Source: Leucobacter celer subsp. astrifaciens
Lineage (GTDB): Bacteria > Actinomycetota > Actinomycetes > Actinomycetales > Microbacteriaceae
DNA: 64,000 nt
Direction: 5' to 3'
Assembly: GCF_001273835.1 (NCBI RefSeq)
Contig: NZ_JHEI01000143.1
Span: 62,001 to 126,000 of the forward strand
How positions within the stretch are numbered: the stretch's first letter is position 1; every line of letters begins with the position of its first letter. The notes beneath the pieces are model-generated. The model was not told the DNA's origin. It worked only from the letters and a program-made list of their open reading frames with translations, and ran no database searches. Both the position numbers and the translations under genes were made by a program. Below, one piece after another: positions 1 to 7,939 of the stretch.

Positions 1-1
1 T

Positions 2-709
2 CTAGGGGTGCAGGCGGGGGCGGTACGGGTGATCGCGCACCGGGGCCGGAAGAAGCTCGCCGCCGCCTACCTGCAGCAATACGTCGAAACCCGTGACCCC
101 GACTGTGCAGGCATTGCCCGTCTCCTGGGTGAGCATGTGCGCGGTGAGCTCGGGAAGCGCGACACCTCCAGAGTGGAAGAGCATCTCCCCGGGTGCACGG
201 AGTGCACGGGGCAGGTGTCGCGGTTGCGGGATCTCGGGCAGCAGTTGCGTGTCTGGGCCGGCCCCTTCATTGTCGGCAGCGGTGTCGCCGGGGCAGTCGC
301 GTTCGCTGGTGGTGATGCGACTGCCGCGACGGCGGCCACACACTCGCAGCCATCTACGGAAGCGGGACAGGCGGCGGGAGCCGCGAGTGGGGGCAAGATC
401 GCCGGTTGGGTGGGGCTTGCCGCGGGTGTCGCGCTTCTGATTGCGGGCGCGTTCACTCTGTTCCCGAAAGACGCCACCGGCACCCCCACAGCCCCGACCG
501 CCGGCACCGAAACCACCAGCACCCCCGGCACCGAACCTGACGCACTCAGTGACACCCCGCCGATTACTGCGGAGCCAGGCGAGACCACTCCCACCACCGA
601 CACTGCCCCAAACCCCGACCCTGCGGGTGAGGGGGTGCCGGAGCTTCCCGAGAGCGAGCCCACGGTGTCGCCTGATGACGCCACCCCGAACTGGATACTC
701 CGGGACTAG
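2..709 (+). CDS. Membrane-anchored sigma factor with fused zinc-finger (zf-HC2-like), 5' end outside window
   Basis: The frame is already open at the window edge, so the N-terminal sigma domains are missing. The first visible residues (LGVQAGAVRVIAHRGRKK) read like the end of a sigma-70 region 4 helix-turn-helix. A short zinc-binding segment with H-x3-C-x2-C spacing (HLPGCTEC) follows, as in zf-HC2 anti-sigma modules. After a hydrophobic stretch comes a clear membrane segment (about nt 395-463) and then a 75-residue Pro/Thr/Glu-rich tail. This order (sigma, zinc finger, membrane helix, disordered outer tail) is known from actinobacterial sigma factors that carry their own anti-sigma domain. 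Its position directly upstream of a large wall-anchored protein suggests it controls that gene (inference). An ordinary zinc-finger anti-sigma factor is the main alternative, because most of the sigma part is not visible. Confidence 0.75.
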   Translation, partial: LGVQAGAVRVIAHRGRKKLAAAYLQQYVETRDPDCAGIARLLGEHVRGELGKRDTSRVEEHLPGCTECTGQVSRLRDLGQQLRVWAGPFIVGSGVAGAVAFAGGDATAATAATHSQPSTEAGQAAGAASGGKIAGWVGLAAGVALLIAGAFTLFPKDATGTPTAPTAGTETTSTPGTEPDALSDTPPITAEPGETTPTTDTAPNPDPAGEGVPELPESEPTVSPDDATPNWILRD

Positions 710-795
710 CAGGGGATCATTCGATGACGAGCCTCCCGCGCACGACGATGTGCATTCCGTGCTGGCAAAGATTTCTGGCAGATCTTCCTGAACCC

Positions 796-822
796 TGTAA
801 CACTCCATCCCCGGATGTGGTC
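796..822 (+). promoter_or_regulatory. Candidate ECF-type promoter upstream of the surface-protein gene
   Basis: TGTAAC at 796-801 and GGTC at 819-822 are spaced like the -35 (GGAAC/TGTAAC) and -10 (CGTC-like) elements of ECF-sigma promoters. They lie in the 260-bp gap between the sigma-factor gene and the LPXTG gene. The match is short and could be chance. The rest of the gap (710-949) shows no convincing gene; a possible 79-codon frame at 724-963 has no family resemblance. Confidence 0.3.
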
Positions 823-949
823 TTTACGTGTGAAGGGATATTCGTCTGCACGCGCCCTGACGTGCGCAGATCCGTAAGGTGGCAGGCCCCTGGCGGGGGA
901 CCTGCTGCAGGTACACCCTGTCGTTGTATGGAGAGAACGAGGAGACACA

Positions 950-1019
950 GTGCACATCAGTAACCAGTCGTGGGGCAGGCGCCCCGCGAGACGACCCCTC
1001 TTTTCGGGGGGGGGGGGGG
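950..1019 (+). promoter_or_regulatory. SD-backed GTG start followed by a 14-G homopolymer: candidate phase-variation switch
   Basis: GAGGAGA (939-945) precedes GTG at 950. Reading from there gives a short basic leader ([18 protein letters not shown]) and enters the G run at 1006-1019. With 14 G the frame stops soon after, in CCGCGTTGA. With 13 G it stops at once at TAA. With 12 or 15 G it continues into the hydrophobic core and the whole surface protein. The arithmetic is read directly from the sequence; the switching role is inference. Confidence 0.6.
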
Positions 1020-4000
1020 TAAACTCGTTGCCTCCGCGTTGACGCTCGCGTTGGCGTTTACCCTGACTCCGGCCACGGTGTCATGGGCGGAAGATCCCAC
1101 GACCGACACGCCCTCGACCGAGACCCCGGCAACGGACACGCCGGTATCGGAGGCTCCGGCGGATGCGCCCGAGACGGGTGGCGAAGACGCCCCCGCACCT
1201 ATGGATGCCCCGGTGCCGCAGGGTGACGAGGATGCTCCGGCTCCGGCGGATATCGACGATCCTGACCCTGCGCTGCCGACTCTTGCACTCGATGTGCGCA
1301 TCAAGTCTGACGGTACTCCAGGCTGGGACGCAGACAGTGGCGCGGGCAACGATTCCGGGCCCAACAACGGTGTCGTGCGCGTGAACGACACCGTGACCTA
1401 CGAGGTCGAGTACGCGGTGCCGTCTGGCACGGCGGAGAACACGACGTTCCAGATCACGTTTCCCAAGGGCATGGAGATCACTGACCTCCCCGGCTTCTGC
1501 CAGGCGACTGGTTCCTCGATCGCCCCGGCGACCGCAGGCGAGCCCACGATCCCGCTGACAGCGGACTCGATTGACGAACTCTCGGAGCAGACCCTGATCT
1601 GCAACCGAGGCACGATCGTGTCCGGCACCGATATCGTTGATGTCACCGTGAAGGTTCTGAATCTCGCCCACCAGGGCCAGGATCTTCCCATCACTGCGGC
1701 ACAGATCGTCGCTGACGGATACAACGGCGTCGCGATCGACACCGCGAACCTCCCCAACGTGAAGGCGTCCGCGCGACTGATGTGGGACATCTCGAAGAAT
1801 GGCGTCGCGTTGGATGAGAACAGCGGCTATGTGAGCGGTCCGGCAGATATTGCCTGCCCCTGGGACAGCTCAGTAGTGTGCAAGATCACCTATTACTCGG
1901 TGCTGTTCTCGGCGCCCGCTGGCGGTAAAGGCGCGATGCCCGCGGTCGGTGACGTGACATTCGTGGATGACCTTTCGCCCGAAGCGATGTATCCGAGCCT
2001 CACTTCCGTGCAGCATGCTGCGATGAACGCCGACCCCGACAAGTACGGCAGCCGCATCGTGTTTGCAAACACCGACACGAATTACAACCGACCTGGACAC
2101 AAGATCGGTAGCACCCTGGTGAACCCCCTCACTTCAGTGAACTCCGTACGCGATTCCGGAAGCATTAGCATCGATCAGCCGGGACCCGGAGAACCAGCTG
2201 AATTCACAATCGCAAACGCGGACTGGTCCTTGCGCACTTACCCCTCGCAAGTCTCCTACCCCACCGGAAACGCGCTTCCAGGAAATGCTGCATACGCGGT
2301 CTCTAGCGCGTTTAGGGTGTACACACCGGTTGCGGCCATTCGAGATTTCGGTGTTGAGTCGAACAACTCCTGGACTCTCAGCACTTACAATTCCTTTACC
2401 GATCTCGACATCCGCGGATTCGACTCTGCTACCGATGTACAGACTTCTGCCGACCAGCCGGGAGCCAACGCGGCGAACCTGCCCGGAGGAGTGGCCAGCC
2501 CGGTGAACTGGAATGACTACCGCACCACTACACCGATCATCAAACTGCCTGGCGGGTTTGACAAGTTCTTCATGGGGCTCCCCGGCCTCGAAGGCAACGT
2601 GAGCCCGACGCTATTCGCGCCGGGAAACACTGCTCTGGGTGAGGGGCCTCCGGGTGGCGCAACTCGAATGAGTGGCGGAATTACTGTAGCTCCGACACAG
2701 CTCGTCACCTCACAGCTTGCGGTCACTGCTTCGACGCCATCGTTGCCCGCAGATGTGAGCTGGGTTGGCTGCGATGCCTGGGATAGTAGCAAGCTGAATC
2801 TTGCGACAGGAGAGTTCGGTCCGGGACTCTTCAATGGCGCTATGCAGCGTGTCCCTTCTAGCGGTGAAGGCGTATGGATCTCTGGTTACAACAACGTGCC
2901 AGAGCCGAAGTACTATGCGGATGATATATCCGAAGTGCCTGATCTGACGGTACAGTACTCTGCCCAGGTCGGTGCTGCCGGCGCTGCTTCCACCTGCGGC
3001 GAGGACATGGGCCCCTGGTATGACGATCCTTCTCAGGTTCCCGGAAACGACCCGACTCTCGCTACTCAAGGTGTGTACACCGCAGTCTCACGAGTACGCG
3101 CACACATGGTCATTCCTCCTGCGGTAGAAGCTAACGCTGCGACGGGACTTGGAGTACGTGCATCCGTTTCAATCGCCCTGCGTGTGGCTGACAACGGGAT
3201 GGCGACCGGCACCATCCTCCCCAACTGGGCAAGTGAGAAGCGCGTCAACTTTGATGACCTCAGTCTTAGCGAGGTCATCGCTGCCTCCGGCAACTGGTGG
3301 CAGAGCAGTTATACACCAGAAACGCACAGTGGCAGTCCAGGCGACCGCCTGATTCTCGCGCATGCTCAGGCGCGCATCGATAAGCAGGTGCGCAAGGGTG
3401 ATAGCGGCTCTTTCTCGGACACGCCGCCGCAGACCACGGGCGGTGACCTGGTGCAGTACCGTCTGCAGCCGTCCCTCACTTCGGGCGCGGCGACTCCGGG
3501 CATCCTCAAAGATGTCTGGGTCGAGGACTGCCTCCCGGACTCCCAGATCTACGCGTCTGCGTCGGTCACGCCGGTGCTCGTGCAGAGCACAACCCCAGGT
3601 GACGCGAAGCGTCCCGCCTGTGCCGCGGGAGAGACGTACATTCGCTGGGTCGTTCCGCAGCACGAGGTCAACACGGTGATGGATCCGATCATCATGTCCG
3701 TGAACGTCGACCCGACCGCTGAGGACGGCGTGTACGAGAACACGGTCGTGGTGTGGGCCGAGGACGATGCTTCCACTTTGGAGCAGCGTTCGGATGAGGC
3801 GCAGATCCAGATCTCGAACATCCGCGGTGTCAGGATCACGAAGCAGCCGCTGACCCCGGTGGTGCAGGTCAACCGTGCCGGCCAGGCGACCAACGAGCTG
3901 AATGAGTGGTCCGTGCGGTTCTCGAACCGCCTGCCGGGCAATGCTCCGGTGCCGAACGATCCGGACATCATCGATGTACTCCCGAAGCAGGGTGTACTGG

Positions 4001-6006
4001 GGTCTGATTTCCATGGTTCGTTCACCTTCCACTCGGCCGAAGTGACCGACGGCAACGTGCAGGGCCAGCAGGTTCATATTCTTTACACGAAGAATGCGAA
4101 CCCGTCTGAAGATCCGAGGAACGCCCGGAATGGCGCGACGGGGAACATCACCTGGTGTGATGCCCCGGCTGGCGGTGCGGTCGCTTCGGGCAGCGGTACC
4201 GTTGCGGACTGCCCCGCGAGCGCCTCTGAGGTGACGGCGGTGCGTGTGCAGCGTCCGGGTCCGTTCTCCACGGGATCCGCGATCCAGTTCACGATCCGCA
4301 TGGTCGGCATCGATAACCGTGGCGGGGACGTGTACGTGAACCGGGCGACCGGCTTCGCGGAGGGTCTCGAGAACGCGGTGCGGTCTGCCGAGTCCCCGGA
4401 GGTCGCGATCGAGTCCTCGATCGGCGACTACACGTGGTGGGACTTCAACCGCGACGGCATCCAGAACCAGTGGCAGGGCGCTCCCGAGCAGCCCGCGACC
4501 GGTATCCCCGTGCGCGTGACGGGTGTGGATGATCTGGGCAACCCGGTCCAGATCGACACCACCACCGGTGCTGACGGCAAGTACGTCTTCGAGCAGTTGC
4601 GTTCCTCGAACGAGGGCGGGTACACGGTGACGTTCACCAGACCTGACGGAACCGAGTTCACGGTGAAAGCCGCGGGCGATGACCGTGCGGTGGATTCGAA
4701 CGCCGACCCCGCGACCGGGGCCGCGGATGCGGTGGTGCTGGGTCGTGACACGCACGATCTCACGATCGACGCGGGTCTTCTGCCTTTGGGCGGGGTGCAG
4801 ATCAACAAGGCGCTCACGGGGGCCGGGGCGGGCGAGTTCGCCGCTTCTGACATCCTGAAGTTCCAGGTCGTCTGCACCTTCGACCCCGAGCTTGACGGGG
4901 TCACCCCAGTCGAGGTGCTGAACCAGGAGGTTATCCTGCCGGTGAACGGTGCGAACGCGGTCACCAGCGACGTGATGGCGGGCCTGCCCGCGTTCTCGTC
5001 GTGCACGATCACCGAAACCGACCACGGCAGCGCTGACGCGCCCGCCGCACCGGTGACCGTGACCGTGCCGTGGAATGCGGTCGAGGAGAAGTCTGGGACC
5101 GTGACCGGTTCCCTGACGAACTTCATCTCCGCAGGCTCCGTGCAGGTGTCGAAGACCCTCGCGGGTGATGACATCGCGGTGGAGGCTGCGAAGGATCGTA
5201 TGTTCGAGATCCTCGCCACCTGCCAGATCGAGGAAGCAAACGGCCAAGGTGAGACGGTCCTCACGGACGTGTACTCGGGGGTTGTGAAGATCAAGGGTGG
5301 CCAGACGAAGTACCTCGTCGGCGATGACGGCGAGCCGCGCCTGCTGCCGCTTGACGCGCGCTGCTTCGGTGAAGAGGTCAACACCGGTGGCGCGCAAGCG
5401 TCCGAGGTTGATTTCGATTCGTGGGAGAACTCGGTGCCCGTCACCGATGGCACCCCGGAAGAGCTGCAGGTCCTCACGATCTCGGCGGTCAACACCTTCG
5501 AGAACGCTGAACTCACCGTGTCGAAGAAGGTCGAAGGCCCCGGCACCGGCGGCGCGTATGACTTCACCCTCTCCTGCACCATCCCAGGCGAAGGAGAGAA
5601 CGGTGAGGTCGTGGACGGCGAGTACGTGCTGCCTGAGGCGGACGCGAAGTTCCGTCTCAAGGATGGCGAGTCGCGCACCATCACGGTGCCTGCCGGGGTG
5701 TCGTGCCAGGTGAAGGAAACCAATGTCCCGGACGGGGCGAAGGTCACCATCACCGACAGTGACGACACGACCGATGGCGGGGCGAGTGACGGGATCGTCA
5801 CGAACCTCACCGGCACGGACAACACGGTCAAGGTGCTCAACACCTTCCCGCCATGTGAGGGTTCGTGCCTCCCGGTGACCGGTGGGCAGATGCTCGGCGC
5901 CGTAGGCCTCCTCGGTGCAGGTCTGCTGCTCGTGGGCGGGGCACTGTTCCTGCTCCGCAAGCGCCGTAAGGAAGATGACGCCACGGTGACGCCCGCACAC
6001 GGATAG
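970..6006 (+). CDS. LPXTG cell-wall-anchored surface protein with SdrD_B-like and DUF5979-like domains
   Basis: A large secreted protein attached to peptidoglycan by sortase. In order: signal peptide with hydrophobic core (about residues 18-40), acidic Pro/Thr-rich linker to about 115, and a long beta-type region to about 1150. Then come an SdrD B-like domain (about 1150-1270, starting GDYTWWDFNRDGIQN), three DUF5979-like repeats (about 1274, 1387 and 1512), LPVTGG at 1634-1639, a membrane helix and the basic tail RKRRK. This layout is typical of adhesins. The frame used here begins at a GTG (970) with no visible Shine-Dalgarno. A GTG at 950 has GAGGAGA upstream and gives a normal basic signal peptide, but it is out of frame because of the 14-G run at 1006-1019; 12 or 15 G would join them. 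The gene may therefore be switched off, or the run miscounted. Confidence 0.9.
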   Translation: MGQAPRETTPLFGGGGGKLVASALTLALAFTLTPATVSWAEDPTTDTPSTETPATDTPVSEAPADAPETGGEDAPAPMDAPVPQGDEDAPAPADIDDPDPALPTLALDVRIKSDGTPGWDADSGAGNDSGPNNGVVRVNDTVTYEVEYAVPSGTAENTTFQITFPKGMEITDLPGFCQATGSSIAPATAGEPTIPLTADSIDELSEQTLICNRGTIVSGTDIVDVTVKVLNLAHQGQDLPITAAQIVADGYNGVAIDTANLPNVKASARLMWDISKNGVALDENSGYVSGPADIACPWDSSVVCKITYYSVLFSAPAGGKGAMPAVGDVTFVDDLSPEAMYPSLTSVQHAAMNADPDKYGSRIVFANTDTNYNRPGHKIGSTLVNPLTSVNSVRDSGSISIDQPGPGEPAEFTIANADWSLRTYPSQVSYPTGNALPGNAAYAVSSAFRVYTPVAAIRDFGVESNNSWTLSTYNSFTDLDIRGFDSATDVQTSADQPGANAANLPGGVASPVNWNDYRTTTPIIKLPGGFDKFFMGLPGLEGNVSPTLFAPGNTALGEGPPGGATRMSGGITVAPTQLVTSQLAVTASTPSLPADVSWVGCDAWDSSKLNLATGEFGPGLFNGAMQRVPSSGEGVWISGYNNVPEPKYYADDISEVPDLTVQYSAQVGAAGAASTCGEDMGPWYDDPSQVPGNDPTLATQGVYTAVSRVRAHMVIPPAVEANAATGLGVRASVSIALRVADNGMATGTILPNWASEKRVNFDDLSLSEVIAASGNWWQSSYTPETHSGSPGDRLILAHAQARIDKQVRKGDSGSFSDTPPQTTGGDLVQYRLQPSLTSGAATPGILKDVWVEDCLPDSQIYASASVTPVLVQSTTPGDAKRPACAAGETYIRWVVPQHEVNTVMDPIIMSVNVDPTAEDGVYENTVVVWAEDDASTLEQRSDEAQIQISNIRGVRITKQPLTPVVQVNRAGQATNELNEWSVRFSNRLPGNAPVPNDPDIIDVLPKQGVLGSDFHGSFTFHSAEVTDGNVQGQQVHILYTKNANPSEDPRNARNGATGNITWCDAPAGGAVASGSGTVADCPASASEVTAVRVQRPGPFSTGSAIQFTIRMVGIDNRGGDVYVNRATGFAEGLENAVRSAESPEVAIESSIGDYTWWDFNRDGIQNQWQGAPEQPATGIPVRVTGVDDLGNPVQIDTTTGADGKYVFEQLRSSNEGGYTVTFTRPDGTEFTVKAAGDDRAVDSNADPATGAADAVVLGRDTHDLTIDAGLLPLGGVQINKALTGAGAGEFAASDILKFQVVCTFDPELDGVTPVEVLNQEVILPVNGANAVTSDVMAGLPAFSSCTITETDHGSADAPAAPVTVTVPWNAVEEKSGTVTGSLTNFISAGSVQVSKTLAGDDIAVEAAKDRMFEILATCQIEEANGQGETVLTDVYSGVVKIKGGQTKYLVGDDGEPRLLPLDARCFGEEVNTGGAQASEVDFDSWENSVPVTDGTPEELQVLTISAVNTFENAELTVSKKVEGPGTGGAYDFTLSCTIPGEGENGEVVDGEYVLPEADAKFRLKDGESRTITVPAGVSCQVKETNVPDGAKVTITDSDDTTDGGASDGIVTNLTGTDNTVKVLNTFPPCEGSCLPVTGGQMLGAVGLLGAGLLLVGGALFLLRKRRKEDDATVTPAHG

Positions 6007-6025
6007 CCGCCGGCAGCTTCTGTAC

Positions 6026-6072
6026 GGTTCCCTCTCCATCCCCGACACCGTCTCGGGGGTGGAGAGGGAACC
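6026..6072 (+). terminator. Strong hairpin terminator after the surface-protein gene
   Basis: GGTTCCCTCTCCA (6026-6038) pairs perfectly with TGGAGAGGGAACC at the right end, and CCCCGA pairs with TCGGGG inside, giving about 19-20 bp of stem with one G-T wobble. It begins 20 nt after the stop codon. There is no long T run. Confidence 0.8.
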
Positions 6073-6104
6073 CCCGGAGCCAGTAATGGTCAAACGTGGC
6101 GGGC

Positions 6105-6160
6105 GGGTTCTGGCCACCCCCGGAACACTGTCTCGCATGCGGGGCGAGCCGCCAGAACCC
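6105..6160. repeat. Inverted repeat GGGTTCTGGC / GCCAGAACCC
   Basis: Ten-base perfect arms at 6105-6114 and 6151-6160, separated by 36 nt. The core GGTTCTGG...CCAGAACC recurs in a second hairpin at 6519-6578. Both lie in the 580-bp gap before the AraC-type gene, which otherwise holds no convincing gene. They may be operators or transcript hairpins. Confidence 0.5.
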
Positions 6161-6518
6161 CACCCCAGCCGTCACACACCCAAAGGGCTTCAGTCCTTAC
6201 CCTGACTTTTCACCGATTCCCTGGACGTTCACTCTCCCTCAGAAACGACGTCCGGGGCCCGACCACCCGCACCACAAAAGCGTGCGGGTGACACACCCCG
6301 TCACCCCCAATCCAGGGATCCCCCTCCCTATCCCTTCGTGTATGTGGGATCTTCCGCGCCACCCATCTCCCTCCCCACCCCTAGGGTTGGCGCGCTCTCC
6401 ATGAAGCTCCGCTGCACAGGGATCAAAAGGGGATGACGGACGCTGCCGAGACTTTTCACTTGATGCCCGAAAAGGGTCATGACAACCACACACGGCATCA
6501 CCTCGGCGGCAACCCAAC

Positions 6519-6578
6519 GGTGCGGTTCTGGACCCCGCTGACTCCCTCGCGGGAGACGCGGGAATCCAGAACCGCACC
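6519..6578. repeat. Long inverted repeat upstream of the AraC-type gene
   Basis: GGTGCGGTTCTGGA (6519-6532) is the exact reverse complement of TCCAGAACCGCACC (6565-6578). Inside, CCCGC pairs with GCGGG and CTCCC with GGGAG, so the whole 60 nt can fold into one hairpin. It ends 77 nt before the start codon at 6655. It could be an attenuator, a terminator, or two half-sites of an operator. Confidence 0.55.
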
Positions 6579-6654
6579 ACTCTCTTCCCCTCCCCGGCGC
6601 CTGCCCGCATCAGTTACCGGGCGGGCCCGATGCGACGATACGAAGACCGGAGAA

Positions 6655-7650
6655 ATGCGCCCAAACCCCAACCAGCCGCCCAGGAACGAGACCGATCTTG
6701 TTCCTGCGCTGAACGGGGACCTCCCGAGCCCATTCCTCCCGACCCCGGGCATCTCGCAGCCCGGGCTGCGGGGCGTTCCGCTCACCATCGTGACTGCGAT
6801 GACGGATGCGCCCGCGCTGATGCGGGACTCGCGGATCGTGTACAAGTTCGTTCGTGCCGGGACCGCACGATTCGCTTCCCCCGCAGGGCAAATGACGCTC
6901 GCAGCTGGAGACGTACTCGCAATTGACGCCGGGGTGAGCTATCAGATCGCACCGGACCCCGGCTACGAAGTGACCCGGATCGGGTTCGACCGCCGCTACA
7001 TCATCGACCAGCTCTACTGGCTCTACACCGGCCTCCTCCCGGACCGTGCCGCAGCGAAGCGGATGCTCGACGCGATCTACCGTGCCCCAATCCACGAAAC
7101 CCGCCTCGACCAACCCGTCTTCGACCGAGTCTGCGACCTCCTCGACCGCTTGGGCGAAGCCCTCGGGCAGCCGGTGAGTCTCGAGCATCATGCGCAGGCG
7201 ATGAGCCTGTCCTGGACCCTCATCACCGAACTCGGCACCCTCCACGCCACCCCGCCCGCAGACCCCAGCATCCCCACCCCCGCGCGTGCCCTCGATCTCG
7301 GGGCGCGCCGCTTCGGGCCGAGACCCGAGGCCCGCGAGATCGCGGAACTCCTCACCGCCGAGCCCGGCACCAGGTGGACGACCGTGGAGCTCGCCGCCCG
7401 CGTCCACCTCTCCCCATCACAACTGCGACGCGTCTTCACCCGCACATACGGGATCCCGCCAGCCACCTATCTCGCTCGTGCCCGCGCGCACCGCATGGCC
7501 GCCCTCCTCACCGAACACCCCGACCTTCCCATCAAAGAGGCCGCGCAGCTCGCGGGATGGCACTCCCGCACCCACGCCACCGCCGCGTTCACCCGCCACC
7601 TCGGGGCCACCCCCACCCAGTACCGGACCCGCAGCGCAGACAAGGAATGA
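6655..7650 (+). CDS. AraC-family transcriptional regulator
   Basis: About 331 residues. The N-terminal half resembles a cupin-like sensor (for example FASPAGQMTLAAGDVLAIDA). The C-terminal 90 residues form the double helix-turn-helix of AraC regulators, starting WTTVELAARVHLSPSQLRRVF and ending at ATPTQYR. Start chosen at ATG 6655 because CCGGAGA lies just upstream; the frame is open further left but without a good ribosome site. It overlaps the next gene by ATGA, so the two are probably translated together. The ligand is not evident. The paired GTTCTGG hairpins upstream are candidate autoregulatory sites. Confidence 0.85.
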   Translation: MRPNPNQPPRNETDLVPALNGDLPSPFLPTPGISQPGLRGVPLTIVTAMTDAPALMRDSRIVYKFVRAGTARFASPAGQMTLAAGDVLAIDAGVSYQIAPDPGYEVTRIGFDRRYIIDQLYWLYTGLLPDRAAAKRMLDAIYRAPIHETRLDQPVFDRVCDLLDRLGEALGQPVSLEHHAQAMSLSWTLITELGTLHATPPADPSIPTPARALDLGARRFGPRPEAREIAELLTAEPGTRWTTVELAARVHLSPSQLRRVFTRTYGIPPATYLARARAHRMAALLTEHPDLPIKEAAQLAGWHSRTHATAAFTRHLGATPTQYRTRSADKE

Positions 7651-7898
7651 CCATGGCACAACGAACCTCCCCAGCTCCCCGGCCTGATCTCACCGCTTGG
7701 ATGCTGCGCCTTTCCGACGCCGCCGCCCTCACCGGGCTCATCGTTACCGGCGTGCTCTTCTGGACTCTCGTCATCGCAGCTACCGGCATCCTCCCGCTCT
7801 CGCCCCTGCCGCTTGCGAAGGGCATCGCGATCGTGTTCGCCAGCACAATCGTGTTCGCCTGGATCTCCGGCCACATCCGCGACACCCACGCCCACTGA
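7647..7898 (+). CDS. Small membrane protein coupled to the AraC-type regulator
   Basis: 83 residues with two predicted membrane helices (about residues 21-46 and 54-76) and short hydrophilic ends (tail HIRDTHAH). The start codon overlaps the regulator's stop (ATGA), so expression is probably translationally coupled. I do not recognise a family. Its pairing with an AraC-type regulator suggests a small transporter subunit or a modulator of the regulator, but nothing in the sequence decides this. Confidence 0.65.
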   Translation: MTMAQRTSPAPRPDLTAWMLRLSDAAALTGLIVTGVLFWTLVIAATGILPLSPLPLAKGIAIVFASTIVFAWISGHIRDTHAH

Positions 7899-7939
7899 CC
7901 CTGCAGCGCCCGCAGATGCGTCGGACGGGCATCGCGCCT

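Noticed and set aside
724..963. A 79-codon frame with several Cys before the surface-protein gene
   Set aside because: No ribosome site or recognisable domain, and it overlaps the candidate promoter and the SD-backed start.
3169..6138. A 989-codon open frame opposite the surface-protein gene
   Set aside because: Arg/His-rich composition typical of the antisense of a GC-rich gene; no domains, and the sense strand has clear domains.
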